Counted from the stretch's first letter, positions 31,916-41,382 are shown. The stretch: DNA of 64,000 nt from Mangrovactinospora gilvigrisea (GCF_001879105.1 NZ_MLCF01000025.1:50086-114085), one strand, 5' to 3'. Translations and numbers: made by a program. Notes: a model not told the origin generated them from the letters alone.

Positions 31916-32061
31916 GCCGCCCCCGGCGGCCACCGCGCCGGGCACCGGGCCCCGGCCGACGCATCCGGCCGTGGCACCGGGGCGGCGCGCCCCGGGGAAC
32001 ATCGCGGTCCGGGGGCGTGTTGTACCCCGGGTATCTGTCCTCCGTCCCGCAGGAGTGCCGC

Positions 32062-33129
32062 ATGACCCCGGCCGACCCCGATCCGATCCGCGGCGCCGCC
32101 CGCGGCTCCGCGCCCGTCCCCCTCTCCGTGCTCGATCTGGCCGGGGTGGGCAGCGGGCAGACGGCGGGGGAGGCGCTGGAGGCCACCACCGAGCTGGCCC
32201 GGCTCGCCGAGGCGCGCGGCTTCCACCGGCTGTGGGTGGCCGAGCACCACAGCATGGCCGCGGTGGCGAGCAGCTCCCCGGCGGTGCTGATCGCGCATCT
32301 GGCCGCGCACACCACGAGCCTGCGGATCGGGTCGGGCGGCGTGATGCTGCCGAACCACCCGCCGCTGGTGGTCGCCGAGCAGTTCGGGACGCTGGAGGCG
32401 CTGCACCCGGGGCGGATCGACCTCGGGATCGGCCGGGCGCCGGGCACCGACCCGGCGACCGCGGCCGCGCTGCGGCGGCATCCGGACACCCTCTCCGCGG
32501 ACGACTTCCCGGAGGCGCTCGCCGAGCTGGAGGCGTTCCTGGAGGACGCGGTGCCGCAGGGGCACCGCTACGCCCGCATCCACGCCTACCCCAACCCGTC
32601 CTCGCGTCCGCCGGTGTGGCTGCTGGGCTCGTCCGGCTACAGCGCGCAGCTGGCCGGGACGCTGGGCCTGCCGTTCTCCTTCGCGCACCACTTCAGCTCC
32701 CGCAACACGCTGCCGGCGCTGGAGCTGTACCGGGAGGCGTTCCGGCCCTCGGAGTGGCTGGAGAAGCCGTACGCGATGGTGGCCGCCGGGACGGTGTGCG
32801 CCGAGACGGACGCCGAGGCGCGGGCGCTCGCGCTGGCCGGGGCGCTGCACATGCTGCGGCTGCGGACCGGCCGGGCCGACGGGCGGCTGCTGCCGACGCC
32901 CGAGGAGGCGGCGGCGTACGAGTTCTCGGACGCCGAGCGGGAGTTCGTCGACGCCTGGCTGGCCGACTACGAGGTGGGCGCGCCGGAGACGGTGCGCAAG
33001 GGCCTGCTGGCGCTGCAGGAGCGGACCGGCGCGGACGAGCTGATGCTCACCGCGCAGATCGCCGGGCGGGAGCGGAAGCTGCGCTCCTTCGAGCTGATCG
33101 CGGACGCCTTCGGGCTGCCGCGGGCCTGA
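32062..33129 (+). CDS. LLM-class flavin-dependent oxidoreductase
   Basis: A 355-residue bacterial-luciferase-like monooxygenase of the MsnO8 type. It shows PLSVLDLAGVGSGQTAGEALEATTELARLAEARGFHRLWVAEHHSM at the N-terminus, LRIGSGGVMLPNHPPLVVAEQFGTLEALHPGRIDLGIGRAPG for flavin/phosphate contacts, and PPVWLLGSSGYSAQLAG. The ATG at 32062 follows AGGAG. These enzymes use FMNH2 or F420 with unknown substrates. It is separated from the GntR gene by about 145 bases and need not belong to the catabolic cluster. Confidence 0.88.
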   Translation: MTPADPDPIRGAARGSAPVPLSVLDLAGVGSGQTAGEALEATTELARLAEARGFHRLWVAEHHSMAAVASSSPAVLIAHLAAHTTSLRIGSGGVMLPNHPPLVVAEQFGTLEALHPGRIDLGIGRAPGTDPATAAALRRHPDTLSADDFPEALAELEAFLEDAVPQGHRYARIHAYPNPSSRPPVWLLGSSGYSAQLAGTLGLPFSFAHHFSSRNTLPALELYREAFRPSEWLEKPYAMVAAGTVCAETDAEARALALAGALHMLRLRTGRADGRLLPTPEEAAAYEFSDAEREFVDAWLADYEVGAPETVRKGLLALQERTGADELMLTAQIAGRERKLRSFELIADAFGLPRA

Positions 33130-33134
33130 GCCGG

Positions 33135-33153
33135 GGCGCTCCCCCGGAGCGCC
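33135..33153. terminator. Short hairpin between convergent genes
   Basis: GGCGCTC pairs with GAGCGCC around a five-base loop, between the ends of the LLM oxidoreductase and the cyclic-di-GMP gene. Confidence 0.55.
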
Positions 33154-33160
33154 TCAGGTC

Positions 33161-35473
33161 CTAGATGCCCGCGGCCCGCGCGTGGTCGCCGGGCGGCGCG
33201 TCGCCGTCCAGGGCCGCGCCCGCCGTGCCGCCCTTGAGCGGGGCGGCGTCCTTCAGCGGCGGCAGCGCCGCCGGCCGGCCGCGCTTCCGGTCCTCCGGAA
33301 AGCCGCGGTCGGGCAGGCCCCGGCCGAGCAGCGCGGTGATCGACTCGGGCGTCTGGGCGCGGGCGTAGTACCAGCCCTGGGCGGTGTCGCAGCCGGTGTC
33401 GCGGAGGCGCTTGGCCTGCTGGAGCGTTTCGACGCCCTCGGCGGTGACGCCCAGGCCGAGGCCGTGGGCGAGCTGCACGACGGCGGCGACGATCTGCGCG
33501 TCGGCCGGGTTGGGGTGCTCGGCGCTCTGCAGGCCCTCGATGAAGGAGCCGTCCAGCTTCAGCTCGTGCACCGGCAGCCGGTTGAGGTAGGCGAGGTTGG
33601 AGTAGCCCGTCCCGAAGTCGTCGATGGCGATCCGGACGCCCATCCCGGCCAGCGCGCGCAGCGCCTCCAGGGGGCGGCCGGCGGGGCCCATCACCGCGGA
33701 CTCCGTCAGCTCCAGCTGGAGCAGCCGCGGCGGCAGCCCGGTGCCGTTGAGCACCGCGGCGACATCGCCCACCACGTCGGAGTCCCACATCTGGCGGGCC
33801 GCCAGGTTGACGCTGACGTAGATCGGGTCGGACGGGTGCCGCAGCTGCCACCAGCGGGCCTGCCGGCACGCCTCCTGCAGCACCCACCGGCCGAGCGGGA
33901 CGACGGCGCCGGTCTCCTCGGCGATCGGGATGAAGCGGTCCGGGCCGAGCCGGCCGAAGCGCGGGTGCTGCCAGCGCACCAGCGCCTCGACGCCCTTGAT
34001 GACGCCGGTGTCGAGGTTGACCAGCGGCTGGTACTCCAGGAAGAACTCGCCGTGCTCCAGGCCCGACCGCATGGTGGTGGAGAGCGCCTGGCGGGTCATC
34101 TGGTGCTGGTTGCGCTCGGGGTCGAAGACCGTCCAGCGGGCCTTGCCGTCGGCCTTGGCCCAGTAGAGCGTGGCGTCCGCGGCCTTCATCAGCTCGGTGG
34201 GGGTGGAGCCGTCCACCGGGCGCTCGATGACGCCGATGGAGGCGGTCAGCGAGAGCCGGTGGGTGGCGACGTCGAACGGTTTCTCCATCTCGTTCAGCGC
34301 GCGCTGGGCGAGTTGGGCGACCTGCTCGGAGCCGTGCGAGTCCTCGACGAGGATGACGAACTCGTCGCCGCTGATCCGGGCGACCATGTGGCCGAGCGGG
34401 CCGAACGCGGCGAAGAGCCGTTCGGCGACGGCCACCAGCAGCTCGTCGCCGACATGGTGGCCGAGCGTGTCGTTGATCGCCTTGAAGCCGTCGAGGTCGA
34501 CGTAGCAGAGCCCGACGCGGCTGCCGGAGCGGGAGAAGACCAGGTCGAGGCGGTCGAAGAAGAGGGTGCGATTGGGGAGCTGGGTGAGCGGGTCGTGCAT
34601 CGCCTGGTAGCGCAGCCGCTCGCGCAGCCGCCGCTGCTCGGAGACGTCCTCGACCATGGAGAGGGTGAACCGCGGCCCGCCGTTGGCCTCCCGCAGGGTG
34701 GTGGCGGTCAGGGTGAGCCACATGGTGTGGCCGTCCTGGTGGCGGCAGGGGATCTCCAGGCGGAGCCGCTCGTGCCGGCCCTCCTTCAGCTCCTGGTAGA
34801 GCCGGGCCAGTTCGTCGCGGGTCTCGGCGAGGACGATGTCGACGGCGACGATGCCGACCAGGACGTCGGGCGAGACGTAGCCGACCATGTCGGCGAGCGC
34901 CTGGTTGGCCTCCACCACCCGGCCGTCGAAGTCGGTGATGAGCATGCCGATGCCGGCCCGCGCGAAGACCTCGCGGAAGCGCGACTCGCTGGCCCGCAGC
35001 TCCTCCTCGACGGAGCGGCGCGCGGTGATCTCGGCGCGCCGCAGCGCCTCCTGCTGGGCGAGGGTGCGGTTGCGCAGCGCCTGGACGTACCCGGCGGTGA
35101 GCGCCTCCAGCCCGGCCTCGAAGGCGTTCTGAAGGGGCGCCAGCGGGGAGCCGGCCGTTATGGCCGGGGAGAGGTGGCGGCGCAGCACCAGCAGGGTGCG
35201 CCCGAGCACCTCGGGGCCCACGAAGTGGGCCTCCACCAGCAGTCGGCCCGCGTCGTCCTCCGCGCGGCCGGGCGCGGGAAGGCGCCCCGCGGCCCGTTCG
35301 CGCAGCGCGTCGACGAACCGCTCGGCCAGATCGCGGAGGAGGCGCCTGGCGTCGGCCTCGCCCATGGCGGCATGCCCGGCGTCGGCCAGCGCGTTCGCCC
35401 ATTCCTCGACGAGCTGGCCGAGACCGTCTGCTCCACCGGTCGGCCCCTGCAACGCCCCGCTCCTGTGTCCCAT
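33161..35473 (-). CDS. PAS-GGDEF-EAL cyclic-di-GMP turnover protein (SGDEF variant)
   Basis: A 770-residue soluble protein. Residues 1-155 form a helical sensory region, a PAS/PAC domain follows at about 165-290, a GGDEF domain at 290-455 and an EAL domain at 470-710, and the tail is low-complexity. The cyclase signature reads SGDEF (368-372) rather than GGDEF. The phosphodiesterase motifs EALVRW (496), DDFGTGYS and KLDGSFI are intact, so net c-di-GMP hydrolysis is likely. The architecture recalls the Streptomyces developmental proteins RmdA/CdgA, but I cannot assign orthology. ATG 35473 is chosen, though its ribosome site is weak and upstream starts are possible. Confidence 0.87.
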   Translation of the reverse strand: MGHRSGALQGPTGGADGLGQLVEEWANALADAGHAAMGEADARRLLRDLAERFVDALRERAAGRLPAPGRAEDDAGRLLVEAHFVGPEVLGRTLLVLRRHLSPAITAGSPLAPLQNAFEAGLEALTAGYVQALRNRTLAQQEALRRAEITARRSVEEELRASESRFREVFARAGIGMLITDFDGRVVEANQALADMVGYVSPDVLVGIVAVDIVLAETRDELARLYQELKEGRHERLRLEIPCRHQDGHTMWLTLTATTLREANGGPRFTLSMVEDVSEQRRLRERLRYQAMHDPLTQLPNRTLFFDRLDLVFSRSGSRVGLCYVDLDGFKAINDTLGHHVGDELLVAVAERLFAAFGPLGHMVARISGDEFVILVEDSHGSEQVAQLAQRALNEMEKPFDVATHRLSLTASIGVIERPVDGSTPTELMKAADATLYWAKADGKARWTVFDPERNQHQMTRQALSTTMRSGLEHGEFFLEYQPLVNLDTGVIKGVEALVRWQHPRFGRLGPDRFIPIAEETGAVVPLGRWVLQEACRQARWWQLRHPSDPIYVSVNLAARQMWDSDVVGDVAAVLNGTGLPPRLLQLELTESAVMGPAGRPLEALRALAGMGVRIAIDDFGTGYSNLAYLNRLPVHELKLDGSFIEGLQSAEHPNPADAQIVAAVVQLAHGLGLGVTAEGVETLQQAKRLRDTGCDTAQGWYYARAQTPESITALLGRGLPDRGFPEDRKRGRPAALPPLKDAAPLKGGTAGAALDGDAPPGDHARAAGI

Positions 35474-35870
35474 TCGGTATCGCCACTCGAATCGTCGGCG
35501 GCACCGTCCGCGACGAAGGGACGCGCAGGGTGCCTCGTGCCATGGTGACATTGCTGATGGCGTTTCACCCGTTCTTTGGCCCTCGTCGGCGCGGACGGTT
35601 GCCGCTTTGGAGGGGCCCTCGGCCACCTGTCCGTATCGGATCACCCCCGTGGTAGACGCAGTGTGTCGAGATGTCGACCCTGTGTCAGAAAAGCGGACCG
35701 GCCGCCACCGGAGAGCGCGCTCGGGGGAGTTGGGGGCGGCCATCGCTTCTGTCACAGGAGTGACACAGTCAGATGAAATGACCTTGGACGGCCGGACACC
35801 ACGTCGCGTTCACGCCAGGATGGGCGGGTCACTGCACACCGACCGTACGCAAAACGGGGGATACAACCGC
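35474..35870. other. Divergent intergenic region with TGTCAC/GTGACA dyad
   Basis: About 400 bases between the c-di-GMP gene and the secreted protease gene. The clearest element is TGTCAC-AGGA-GTGACA at 35750-35765. Its TCAC/GTGA half-sites resemble those of BldD, but the spacer is one base short. No gene was found here. Confidence 0.5.
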
Positions 35871-37055
35871 ATGATGTCCATGCGCTCCGCTCTCCGCGTG
35901 TCCGGAGCCGTTGCCGCCGCCACGGTGCTGACCCTGGGGGCCGCGGCCTGCGGCTCGTCCGGCGGGCACGCCAAGGCCGACGCCGCGCCGAGCAAGCAGT
36001 CCGCCGACTCCGGCTCGGGCGGCAGCTCCGGCAAGGGCAAGACCGGCCTCTCCCTGGACGGGATCAAGCTGCCGGCCAAGCTGCCGGCCAACATCCAGGA
36101 CGTGAAGAGCTCCGACTGGAAGAACTGGAAGAACTGGGCCAAGCAGTCCTTCGCCAACAAGCGCATCGAGGGGTTCTGGACCCCCAAGCGCATGGCCCAG
36201 GCGAAGGAGAACTCGCTCAAGCTCTCCAGCAAGGACGCCGCCGTGGGCGGCTCCCAGACCACCGCGGCGCCGCCGCCGGTCGGCGCCAAGAAGGCGCCGC
36301 GCCCCTACACCGCGGGCTCCGCGGTGCTCGGCAAGATCTACGGCGAGGGCCCGGAGGGCGAGTTCGTCTGCTCCGGCACCGTCGTGGAGGACCCGGCGCA
36401 CCCCGGCAAGAGCAACCTGGTGTGGACCGCGGGCCACTGCACCTCCGGCGGCGCCGGCAAGGGCTGGTACCACAACATCATGTTCGTGCCGGACTACAAC
36501 AACGGCGGCAAGGCGACCGACCAGACCAGGCTCACCAATGACAAGGACCTGGCGCCCTACGGGTACTGGTGGGCCAACGCCGCCACCACGTCCAACCAGT
36601 GGTTCACCCAGGGCGACGAGCACGGCGGGCAGACCCAGTACGACTACTCGCTCTTCCAGGTGGTGCCGCCGAAGGGGACGACCAAGTCCCTCCAGGAGAC
36701 CGTCGGCGGGGCCATGTCGATCTGGTTCAACGCGCCGCACAAGATCTCGAAGATCACCGCGTGGGGCTACCCGGCCGCGCCGCCCTACACCGGCGTCGAC
36801 CTGTACCACTGCGACGGGGCGCCCGGCGACCTGTCGGCCGACCCGTCGGCCCCGGCCGACTACCGCATCGGCTGCAGCATGACCGGCGGTTCCTCCGGCG
36901 GCGGCTGGTTCGCCAAGAAGCCGAACGGCTCGGTGGCGCTGGTCAGCAACACCTCGATCGGCCCGGCGGACGCGCCGGTGTGGCTCGCCGGCCCGCGCCT
37001 GGACGGCGCCGCGCAGAACATGTTCCAGCAGTTCGACTCGCGGATCGCGGGCTGA
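35871..37055 (+). CDS. Secreted trypsin-like serine protease, lipoprotein type
   Basis: A 394-residue exported S1-fold protease. The N-terminal signal ends near Cys27 (LGAAAC), a likely lipobox, followed by a Ser/Gly/Lys-rich linker. A propeptide-like segment, IEGFWTPKRMAQAKE (about residue 97 on), precedes the catalytic domain. Catalytic residues are His in WTAGHC, Asp in QYDYSLFQV and Ser in TGGSSGGGWF. GGGGGA lies about ten bases before the ATG. The WTPxRM motif is shared with the second protease at 42513-43796. The substrate is unknown. Confidence 0.85.
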   Translation: MMSMRSALRVSGAVAAATVLTLGAAACGSSGGHAKADAAPSKQSADSGSGGSSGKGKTGLSLDGIKLPAKLPANIQDVKSSDWKNWKNWAKQSFANKRIEGFWTPKRMAQAKENSLKLSSKDAAVGGSQTTAAPPPVGAKKAPRPYTAGSAVLGKIYGEGPEGEFVCSGTVVEDPAHPGKSNLVWTAGHCTSGGAGKGWYHNIMFVPDYNNGGKATDQTRLTNDKDLAPYGYWWANAATTSNQWFTQGDEHGGQTQYDYSLFQVVPPKGTTKSLQETVGGAMSIWFNAPHKISKITAWGYPAAPPYTGVDLYHCDGAPGDLSADPSAPADYRIGCSMTGGSSGGGWFAKKPNGSVALVSNTSIGPADAPVWLAGPRLDGAAQNMFQQFDSRIAG

Positions 37056-37101
37056 CGGACCGCGAAGGGGCGCCTGGGCCCGGCATGGATACCCTGGTCA
37101 C

Positions 37102-37584
37102 ATGACCGCCGCCGCCGATCCCAGGCCCCCGCAGCAGCCGCCCGGCGCCGACCGCGTCGCCGAGGCCTCCGCCGAGCTGCGGGCCCTCGCCGGGCGGCTG
37201 ATCCGCCGTCTGCGGCACGCCGCGCGCGCCGATGTGACGGACTCCCAGGCGGGCGTCCTCAGCCGCCTGGAGCGGCACGGCCCGGCCACCATCGTGGCGC
37301 TGGCCCGCGCCGAGATGGTGCGCCCCCAGTCGATGGGCGCCACCCTCGCCGCCCTGGAGGAGCTCGGGCTGGTGGAGCGCGGCGCGCACCCCACCGACCG
37401 CCGCCAGGTCGTGATGTCCCTCACCGAGGACGGCCGGGCCCGCCTCACCAAGCTGCGCCGGCTGCGCGAGGGCTGGCTCTACGACGCCATCACCACCAAG
37501 CTGACCCCCGACGAGCAGGCCGTTCTCGTCGAGGCCGTGGGGCTTTTGGACCGCATCGTCGGGGATGAGCCCCCGGAGGCCTGA
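37102..37584 (+). CDS. MarR-family transcriptional regulator
   Basis: A 160-residue winged-helix dimeric regulator. The DNA-binding wing is ARAEMVRPQSMGATLAALEELGLVERGAHPTDRRQVVMSLTEDG, the classic MarR DxRxxxxxLT pattern. The C-terminal helix covers LTPDEQAVLVEAVGLLDRI. TACCCT ends six bases before the ATG and no Shine-Dalgarno is present, so the mRNA may be leaderless. No obvious partner efflux gene is adjacent; the following Gfo/Idh genes are more than 130 bases downstream. Confidence 0.88.
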   Translation: MTAAADPRPPQQPPGADRVAEASAELRALAGRLIRRLRHAARADVTDSQAGVLSRLERHGPATIVALARAEMVRPQSMGATLAALEELGLVERGAHPTDRRQVVMSLTEDGRARLTKLRRLREGWLYDAITTKLTPDEQAVLVEAVGLLDRIVGDEPPEA

Positions 37585-37714
37585 CCCCCTCCGGCCCAAC
37601 AAGATCCGATCTTTGGGCAAGTGATCGTGCTCGCGGTCTGGTGCGCACGGCGAAAGTGGGGAAAGACTGATCCACGGCAGATGACCGCACGCCCTGGAGA
37701 GGGACGCTCCCCGC

Positions 37715-38761
37715 ATGATCCGTACCGCAATGCTCAGCTTCTGGCATGTGCACGCGCGTGACTACGCGCGCCAGGCCAGCGAGCACCCCGACATCGAACT
37801 CGTCGCCGCCTGGGACGAGGACGCCGACCGCGGCGCCGCCAACGCCGAGGTCCTCGGCCTGCCGTTCCACGCCGACCTCGCCGAACTGCTGGCCCGCCCG
37901 GATGTCGACGCGGTGATCGTCGACACCCCGACCAGCGCCCACCCCGAGGTGATCCTCGCCGCGATCCGCGCCGGGAAGCACGTCTTCACCGAGAAGCTGC
38001 TCGCCCTGGAGCCGGCCGCCGCCGACGAGATCCTCGCCGCCGCGGAGCGGGCCGGCGTGGTGCTGACCGTCTCGCTGCCGCGCCTCTCCGAGCCCGCCAC
38101 GCTGGCCGCCCACGCCGCCCTCGAACAGGGCCTGCTGGGGCAGTTGACGCAGGTCCGGGTGCGGGTGGCGCACAACGGGGCGGTGGGGGCCGGATGGCTC
38201 CCCGAGCACTTCTACGACCCCGAGGCCTGCGGCGGGGGCGCGCTGATCGACCTCGGCGCCCACCCGGTCTACCTGGCCCGGCTGTTCCTCGGCCGGATGC
38301 CCGAGGCAGTCACCGCGTCGCTCGGCTCCGTCACGGGACGCGCCGTCGATGACAACGCTGTCACCGTCTTCCGGCGGGACGACGGCGCCGTGGCGATCGC
38401 CGAGACGGCCTTCGTCAACCGCCACTCGCCGTACACCCTGGAGCTGCACGGCACCGAGGGCAGCCTGCTCTTCGGCACCCCCGAGGCGCGGATGCTGATC
38501 CGCTCCGGCGCCGAGGCGGCCGGCGGCCGCTACGACGAGTGGACCGAGCTGCCGCTGCCGGAGCACGCCCCGATGCCGATGGTCCGCTGGGCCGCCGCCA
38601 TCCAGGGCCTCGCCGACGGCGCCAAGCCGGCCGACAACCCCGACATCGCCAAGAACCTCGAACTCTCCCGCGATCTCACCGCGTTGATGGACGCCGCGTA
38701 CCGCGCGGCCCGCAGCGGCACCGAGACCACGCCCACCGCGCCCACAGGAGGCACCCGATGA
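37715..38761 (+). CDS. Gfo/Idh/MocA oxidoreductase (first of pair)
   Basis: A 348-residue NAD(P)-dependent sugar oxidoreductase family protein. It opens MIRTAMLSFWHVHARDYARQASEHPDIELVAAWDED, in which the usual GxGxxG loop is replaced by SFWHVH, as in one subgroup. The dinucleotide EKLLAL motif (KHVFTEKLLALEP) retains the catalytic-type Lys, and GGGALIDLGAHPVYLAR gives the second conserved site. GGAGAGGGAC precedes the ATG. Its TGA overlaps the ATG of the next Gfo/Idh gene (ATGA), so they are coupled and may act sequentially on one sugar or inositol-like substrate. Confidence 0.87.
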   Translation: MIRTAMLSFWHVHARDYARQASEHPDIELVAAWDEDADRGAANAEVLGLPFHADLAELLARPDVDAVIVDTPTSAHPEVILAAIRAGKHVFTEKLLALEPAAADEILAAAERAGVVLTVSLPRLSEPATLAAHAALEQGLLGQLTQVRVRVAHNGAVGAGWLPEHFYDPEACGGGALIDLGAHPVYLARLFLGRMPEAVTASLGSVTGRAVDDNAVTVFRRDDGAVAIAETAFVNRHSPYTLELHGTEGSLLFGTPEARMLIRSGAEAAGGRYDEWTELPLPEHAPMPMVRWAAAIQGLADGAKPADNPDIAKNLELSRDLTALMDAAYRAARSGTETTPTAPTGGTR

Positions 38762-39771
38762 CCGACTCCACCGCCATACCCCGCATCGCCCTCATCGGAG
38801 CCGGCGGCATCGCCGGCGCCCACATGCGCGGCTACACCGCGCACGCCGACCGCATCAAGGTGGTCGCCGTCGTCGACCCGGTCACCGCCAACGCCGAGCG
38901 GCGCGCCGAGGAGGCGGGCGGCGCGACCGTCTACGCCACCCTGGACGACCTGCTGGCCACCGCGCCCGACTCGATCGACGCGGTCGACATCTGCCTGCCC
39001 CACCACCTGCACCGCGACGCCATCGTCAAGGCGGCGGAGGCCGGCAAGCACATCCTCTGCGAGAAGCCGCTCTGCCTCACCCCGGAGGAGGCGGCGGACG
39101 TCCGCGCCGCGGTGACCTCCTCCGGCGTCACGCTGATGTGCGCGCACAACCAGCTGTACATGCCGCCGGTCGCCAAGGCGCGCGAGCTGCTGCACGCCGG
39201 CGAGATCGGCAAGGTCTACGAGCTGCGCACCACCGACTCCTTCTACAACAACTTCGACCCGGCGAACGCGGGTTGGCGTGCGAAGAAGGAGACCAGCGGC
39301 GGCGGCGAGCTGATCGACACCGGCTACCACCCGACGTACCTGCTGCTCAACCTCGCCGCGTCGGCACCGGCGGCGGTCTCCGCGATGATCTCCAGCCACC
39401 GGCTGGAGTTCATGGACGGCGAGGACTCGGCCCAGGTGCTGGTCCGCTTCGCCGACGGGGCCGTCGGCCACCTGGTGACCAGCTGGGCGTACAACCCCGC
39501 GGGCTGCACCGAGCGGTTCTCGGCGGTCGGCGAGAAGGGCAGCCTCTGGAGCGACGGCAAGTCGCTGTGGGTGCGGCAGAACGGCGCCGAGGCGGTCAAG
39601 CACGAGTTCGAGGACATCGAGAACTTCGTCGCGGAGATCGCCGACTGGGCCGAGGTCGCGGCCGGACGCAAGGGGCCGGTGAACGGCCACGAGGAGGGCC
39701 TGGCGGTGCTGGACGTCATCCTGGCGGCCTACACGTCGGCCGCCGAGGGGCGGACCGTCTCCATCGGCTAA
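38758..39771 (+). CDS. Gfo/Idh/MocA oxidoreductase (second of pair)
   Basis: A 337-residue protein with a canonical Rossmann start (IALIGAGGIAGAHMRGY), the EKP motif (HILCEKPLCLTPEEA) and GGGELIDTGYHPTYLLLNL in the substrate domain. AGGAG lies ten bases before the ATG, inside the upstream gene. It is followed by a hairpin with a TTCG loop at 39791-39826. No transporter is next to the pair, so substrate assignment is not possible. Inositol, glucose or amino-sugar derivatives are typical for the family. Confidence 0.88.
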   Translation: MTDSTAIPRIALIGAGGIAGAHMRGYTAHADRIKVVAVVDPVTANAERRAEEAGGATVYATLDDLLATAPDSIDAVDICLPHHLHRDAIVKAAEAGKHILCEKPLCLTPEEAADVRAAVTSSGVTLMCAHNQLYMPPVAKARELLHAGEIGKVYELRTTDSFYNNFDPANAGWRAKKETSGGGELIDTGYHPTYLLLNLAASAPAAVSAMISSHRLEFMDGEDSAQVLVRFADGAVGHLVTSWAYNPAGCTERFSAVGEKGSLWSDGKSLWVRQNGAEAVKHEFEDIENFVAEIADWAEVAAGRKGPVNGHEEGLAVLDVILAAYTSAAEGRTVSIG

Positions 39772-40448
39772 GCGCGGGTTTGGTGAGGTCGGGGGCTCCC
39801 CCAGCCTTCGGCCGGGAGGGGCCCCCTCTCCGCGTCGTTCGGTGCGTGCGGCTGCAAGGCGCCCGAGCTCGTTCGTAGTGGTTCTTACGTGCGTGCTTGG
39901 GCAACACCGCAGATGTGCGTGCCGGGCGGCGCGGGGAGTGCGCCCTACTTCGACAAGCCCGCGTAGACCGTTTCCGACGGATATCCGTGGCGGTAGGGGC
40001 GGCGTCCGGCGTGTCCTGCCGGCGTGCCGCACGAAGGCCGTCGAGGGGCACCTCCCGGACGAAGTCCGAGGGAGTGCCGGGCGTCGCGACGCCGCGGAGA
40101 TCCGCCGCGGCTACGCGCCGCAGGGGGGCAGGTGACGGGCGGCGGCCCGCCACCCGCCCCCCCGCGGCGGAGCCGCACAGGCACCGGGCGCCGTCGGCTT
40201 CTCCGCGGCAAAGGCCCGTCGGAAGCGGCCCGGCCGCGGGGACGGGGCCCGCTGCCGGACGGGCGGCAGGCGCTCGCAGAGCCGGATGCCGACCCTGCCC
40301 CGCGCCGCCCGCCGCGCCTGCGGGGCGCCCGGGGCGCAACGTGCTGAGAACTGCTTGAGTGTCGGTGCTTTGCCCTTCGGAGGCGGGTCGGGCAGGGGAT
40401 AACCTGCTGACACCATCGAACCGTTGAGCGGAGGAGCGGAGCACTCGT
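39772..40448. other. 677-bp intergenic region with palindromic elements
   Basis: No gene seen. It begins with a GC hairpin closed by TTCG (39791-39826), probably the terminator of the Gfo/Idh pair and of a type common in Streptomyces. Another stem is possible at about 40050-40077 (CACCTCCCGGAC near GTCCGAGGGAGTG). The palindrome GGCGTCGCGACGCC follows at 40080-40093, within 24 bases (40074-40097) identical to 791-814. The last 100 bases hold the promoter of the SMP-30 gene, whose elements I could not place. Confidence 0.6.
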
Positions 40449-41360
40449 ATGTCCAAGGCGGAGCAGATCACCGGGGCGGATGCCTATCACGGCGAAGGTC
40501 CCTGCTGGTACGACGGCTGGGGCGGTCTCCGCTGGGTGGACATGCTGGCGGGGTGCGTCCTGTCGCTGGATGCCGGGCACGGCACCGTGCGGCGCCATCC
40601 GACGGCCTCCCGGGTCGCCGCGGTGGTCCGGCCGCGGGCCCGCGGCGGGTCGGTGCTGGCGCTGGAGCGCGGCTTCGCCGTGCTGGGCAGCGGACCTGAC
40701 GGCTCGTGGGACGGGCTGGAGGTCGGCATCCGCCCCGAGGCAGTCCAGCTGTGGGACGCCGGCGAGGGCGTCCGGATGAACGAGGGCGGCTGCTCGCCCG
40801 ACGGCGTGCTCTACGTCGGCTCGATGGCCTACGACCAGTCCGGCGGCAGCGGCACCGGCCGGGGCCGGGTCTGGCGGCTGGCCCCCTCGGGGACGGTCGA
40901 GGTGGCCCGCGCCTTCGGGGACGTCACCATCTCCAACGGCCTGGAGTGGTCGCCGGACGAGACGCTCGCCTACTACGTCGACACCCCCACCGACCGCATC
41001 GACGTCTTCGACTGGACGGCGGAGGAGGGCCTGCGGAACCGCCGGCCGTTCGCCCGCGTCGAGCATCCGGACGGGCTGACCGTGGACGCCTCCGGCCGGG
41101 TGTGGGTGGCCCGCTACGGCGGCGGCTGCGTGGAGTGCTACGGCCCGGACGGCAAGCTGGAGGAGGTCGTGGAGGTGGGAACGCCGCGCGTGACGGCGTG
41201 CACCTTCGGCGGCCCGGGCCTCGGCGAGCTGTGGATCACCACGTCCGCCGAGGGCATGTCCCCGACGGACCGGGAGGCCGACCCGGCGGCGGGCGCGCTC
41301 TTCCGCCATGTCCCGGGGGAGGGCGTGCGCGGGATGCCGGTGCGCCCCTACGCGGGCTGA
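40449..41360 (+). CDS. SMP-30/gluconolactonase family lactonase
   Basis: A 303-residue six-bladed propeller of the SMP-30/regucalcin family. Metal/active-site positions are visible: Glu in HGEGPCW, Asn in ISNGLEWSPD and Asp in HPDGLTVD. RMNEGGCSPDGVLYVGSM also matches the family. The ATG at 40449 has GGAGGAG upstream. Such enzymes hydrolyse sugar lactones made by oxidoreductases, so with three Gfo/Idh proteins around it a sugar-oxidation pathway (sugar to lactone to aldonate) is plausible. A small hairpin (41361-41382) follows. Confidence 0.87.
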   Translation: MSKAEQITGADAYHGEGPCWYDGWGGLRWVDMLAGCVLSLDAGHGTVRRHPTASRVAAVVRPRARGGSVLALERGFAVLGSGPDGSWDGLEVGIRPEAVQLWDAGEGVRMNEGGCSPDGVLYVGSMAYDQSGGSGTGRGRVWRLAPSGTVEVARAFGDVTISNGLEWSPDETLAYYVDTPTDRIDVFDWTAEEGLRNRRPFARVEHPDGLTVDASGRVWVARYGGGCVECYGPDGKLEEVVEVGTPRVTACTFGGPGLGELWITTSAEGMSPTDREADPAAGALFRHVPGEGVRGMPVRPYAG

Positions 41361-41382
41361 GACCCCCGGAGGCGCAGGGGTC

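Noticed and set aside
35750..35765. Crp/cAMP receptor site
   Set aside because: The half-sites are TGTCAC/GTGACA with a four-base spacer, not TGTGA-N6-TCACA.
39842..40135. Small open frames in the 677-bp intergenic region
   Set aside because: The peptides are Arg-rich, lack ribosome sites and overlap palindromic repeats. They are typical spurious frames.
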